From assembly GCA_947174015.1 (NCBI GenBank), contig CAMWHJ010000010.1, positions 1-63,591 on the forward strand: DNA of 63,591 nucleotides, written 5' to 3'. Below, one piece after another: positions 62,021-63,591 of the stretch (position 1 is its first letter; every line of letters starts with the position of its first letter). The DNA comes from an uncultured Lachnospiraceae bacterium. GTDB lineage: Bacteria; Bacillota; Clostridia; Lachnospirales; Lachnospiraceae. Under the pieces are notes generated by a model. The model was not told the DNA's origin. It worked only from the letters and a program-made list of their open reading frames with translations, and made no database searches. A program made the translations under genes and the position numbers.

Positions 62021-63529
62021 ATGGTATTTCAAACAATTCAAGAGATTTTATTGCATACACAGCAAAAATTTGGAGATGGTGATGCTGTCCGTTACAAAAA
62101 AGGGAAAGATGAAATAGAAGCAAAGACATATACCCAGTTAAAAGAAGACAGCCAGCGTTTTTCTTCCGGACTGCAGCGGTTAGAACAACAGGGAAAACAC
62201 ATTGCCATGGTGGGTGCCAGTTCCTATCTTTGGCTGGTGGCTTATCTGGGAACCGTAAACAGCGGCAGTGTGGCAGTTCCCTTAGATGTACTGTTGCCGA
62301 AGGAAGAGTTGTGGGAGTTAATTGACCGTTCTGATGCCTCAGTGCTGGTAGTAGATGAAATCAGAGCAGATGTGTTGGAGCAGATTTTTGAGCACTGCCC
62401 CAAACTTACCTATGTGATTTCCATGCAAAAGTCCCAAAGTGAGGAGAAAATCTTATCCTTTGCCAAATTGCTGGAAGAGTCAGATAAGAATTTCTCCTAT
62501 CAGACAAATCCAAAGGAACTTTGTACCATTATGTTTACCTCAGGAACCACAGGAAAAAGCAAGGGAGTTATGCTCACACAGGAGAATTTAGCCCACAATG
62601 CTACCTGTCTTGACATGAAGATTCCGGAGCGCACTGTGATTTTATCGGTGCTTCCCATTCACCATGCGTATTGTCTCAGCATGGACATTTTAAAGGGAAT
62701 TTCTCTGGGGGCGGTGATTTGCTTCAACGATTCCCTAATGCATATGGCAAAAAACATAAAGCTTTTTCGCCCCAACATGATTCTTATGGTGCCTTTAATG
62801 ATAGAGACTTTTGGAAAAAAACTGAAGGACGTGAAAGCAATCCCCGCAAAGCTGGTGGGGAGACAGGTGTTTGGAAAAGAGCTGCATACCATCTGTAGCG
62901 GCGGTGCTTACCTGAATCCGGAATGGATTGACTTGTTTCAAAAATATGGCATTACCATTCTCCAGGGCTATGGCATGACAGAATGTGCTCCGGTGATCAG
63001 TACTACAGTCAGCTGGAATCAGAAACGTGATTCCGTGGGACAGCTTCTTCCAAACTGTGAAGCTAAGGTAGTGGATAATGAAATCTGGGTCAGAGGCAGC
63101 AGTGTTATGCAGGGGTATTATAAGATGCCAAAACAGACAGAGGAGACACTGAAAGATGGCTGGCTTTTGACAGGAGATTTAGGTTATGTGGATGAGGAGG
63201 GCTTTGTTTTTCTCACTGGAAGAAAGAAAAATCTGATTATTACGAAAAATGGTGAGAACGTTTCTCCGGAGGAATTGGAGAATAAATTAAGCAGTCATCG
63301 TCTGGTGCAGGAGATTCTGGTACGAGAAAAGGAGGGTGTTATTGAAGCCGAAATTTTCCCGGACTTGGAGTATGCCAAGAAAACAAAAGTTAAGGACATC
63401 AATGGAAAACTGCAAGAGCTAGTGGATGAATACAACATGACGGCACCATCCTACAAAAAGATTTACAGTTTAAAGGTGCGGGATACGGAATTTGACAAGA
63501 CACCGTCGAAAAAAATAAAGAGATATTAA
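62021..63529 (+). CDS. AMP-dependent acyl ligase (fatty acyl-AMP/CoA type)
   Basis: 502 aa of the ANL superfamily: P-loop motif IMFTSGTTGKSKGVMLT at about residue 170, LPIHHAYCLSMD, ILQGYGMTECAPVIS, TGDLGYVDEEGFVFLTGRKKNLIIT and the C-terminal catalytic Lys region TPSKKIKRY. It is probably the loader of the ACP encoded just before it, activating a fatty or aryl acid with ATP. The five genes 59,013-63,529 are closely packed and likely one operon. Confidence 0.92.
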   Translation: MVFQTIQEILLHTQQKFGDGDAVRYKKGKDEIEAKTYTQLKEDSQRFSSGLQRLEQQGKHIAMVGASSYLWLVAYLGTVNSGSVAVPLDVLLPKEELWELIDRSDASVLVVDEIRADVLEQIFEHCPKLTYVISMQKSQSEEKILSFAKLLEESDKNFSYQTNPKELCTIMFTSGTTGKSKGVMLTQENLAHNATCLDMKIPERTVILSVLPIHHAYCLSMDILKGISLGAVICFNDSLMHMAKNIKLFRPNMILMVPLMIETFGKKLKDVKAIPAKLVGRQVFGKELHTICSGGAYLNPEWIDLFQKYGITILQGYGMTECAPVISTTVSWNQKRDSVGQLLPNCEAKVVDNEIWVRGSSVMQGYYKMPKQTEETLKDGWLLTGDLGYVDEEGFVFLTGRKKNLIITKNGENVSPEELENKLSSHRLVQEILVREKEGVIEAEIFPDLEYAKKTKVKDINGKLQELVDEYNMTAPSYKKIYSLKVRDTEFDKTPSKKIKRY

Positions 63530-63539
63530 TAGTTGCTTT

Positions 63540-63578
63540 GTAACTGTTCAGTAGGTCTGTGCATTTACTGCACAGACC
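63540..63578. repeat. Second copy of the GGTCTGTGCA hairpin element
   Basis: GTAACTGTTCAGTA, then GGTCTGTGCA (63554-63563), TTTAC loop and TGCACAGACC (63569-63578). The stem is the same as in the 25,700-25,758 element with the loop inverted, and the left part matches the complement of the 21-47 repeat. It can also terminate the operon before it. Confidence 0.8.
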
Positions 63579-63591
63579 GTAAGAAAAAGTG

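Overview
The window is low-GC DNA from a Clostridia-type Gram-positive bacterium, most likely a gut Lachnospiraceae. The evidence is the str operon rpsL-rpsG-fusA-tuf, strong GGAGG ribosome sites, UTG and GUG starts, TTGACA/TATAAT promoters, FlxA/FliD-like and agr-type proteins, and the 'Cys-rich peptide' (CLI_3235/TIGR04065-04069) RiPP families. I used no database search; family names come from recognising the sequences.

Layout. (1) 1-5.3 kb is housekeeping: a zinc-ribbon protein, then rpsL, rpsG, fusA and tuf. (2) 5.6-7.5 kb is an IS1182-like element with a broken transposase. (3) 7.5-23.4 kb is a defence island: a type I restriction operon (hsdM-hsdS-TIR-hsdR), a Hachiman-type pair (hamA-hamB), a DUF6119 protein and a Schlafen-AlbA-type ATP-binding protein. 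It ends in a diverged 54-nt copy of the 3' end of tuf (23,831-23,884) followed by a dead tyrosine recombinase, so the island looks like an element integrated at the end of tuf. (4) 24.3-26.2 kb is a broken PadR/ferredoxin/flavodoxin operon and an IS3-family remnant. (5) 26.3-53.5 kb is the most interesting part: a RiPP island under apparent quorum control. (6) 53.56-55.43 kb is a second copy of the same IS, in the opposite orientation. (7) 55.5-63.5 kb holds a GNAT-TetR pair, a lipoprotein and a TetR-controlled cluster of SCP2, hydrolase, condensation protein, ACP and acyl ligase.

The RiPP island holds three paralogous cassettes. Each has a short peptide with a dense Cys cluster, a radical SAM/SPASM maturase, a TIGR04066-type protein and an acyl-carrier-related protein. 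Only the second also carries a subtilisin-like protease and an ABC exporter, which probably serve all three. Between cassettes 1 and 2 lies a complete agr-type system: LytTR regulator, sensor kinase, AgrB and an AgrD-like pre-pheromone. Eight promoters carry the same direct repeat (consensus GGTCATTTTCTGCAA, copies 20-21 bp apart), ending 5-6 nt before a -35 element. They precede cassette 1, a secreted two-domain protein, the regulator/kinase genes, agrBD, cassette 2 with its leading accessory gene, cassette 3 with its own, and two sites whose target genes seem lost. The simplest reading is that the peptide pheromone, through the LytTR regulator, switches on its own genes and the whole RiPP set together.

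Several genes are interrupted at runs of A (7.6, 20.9, 23.2 and 30.7 kb). These may be true decay, phase variation or homopolymer sequencing errors.
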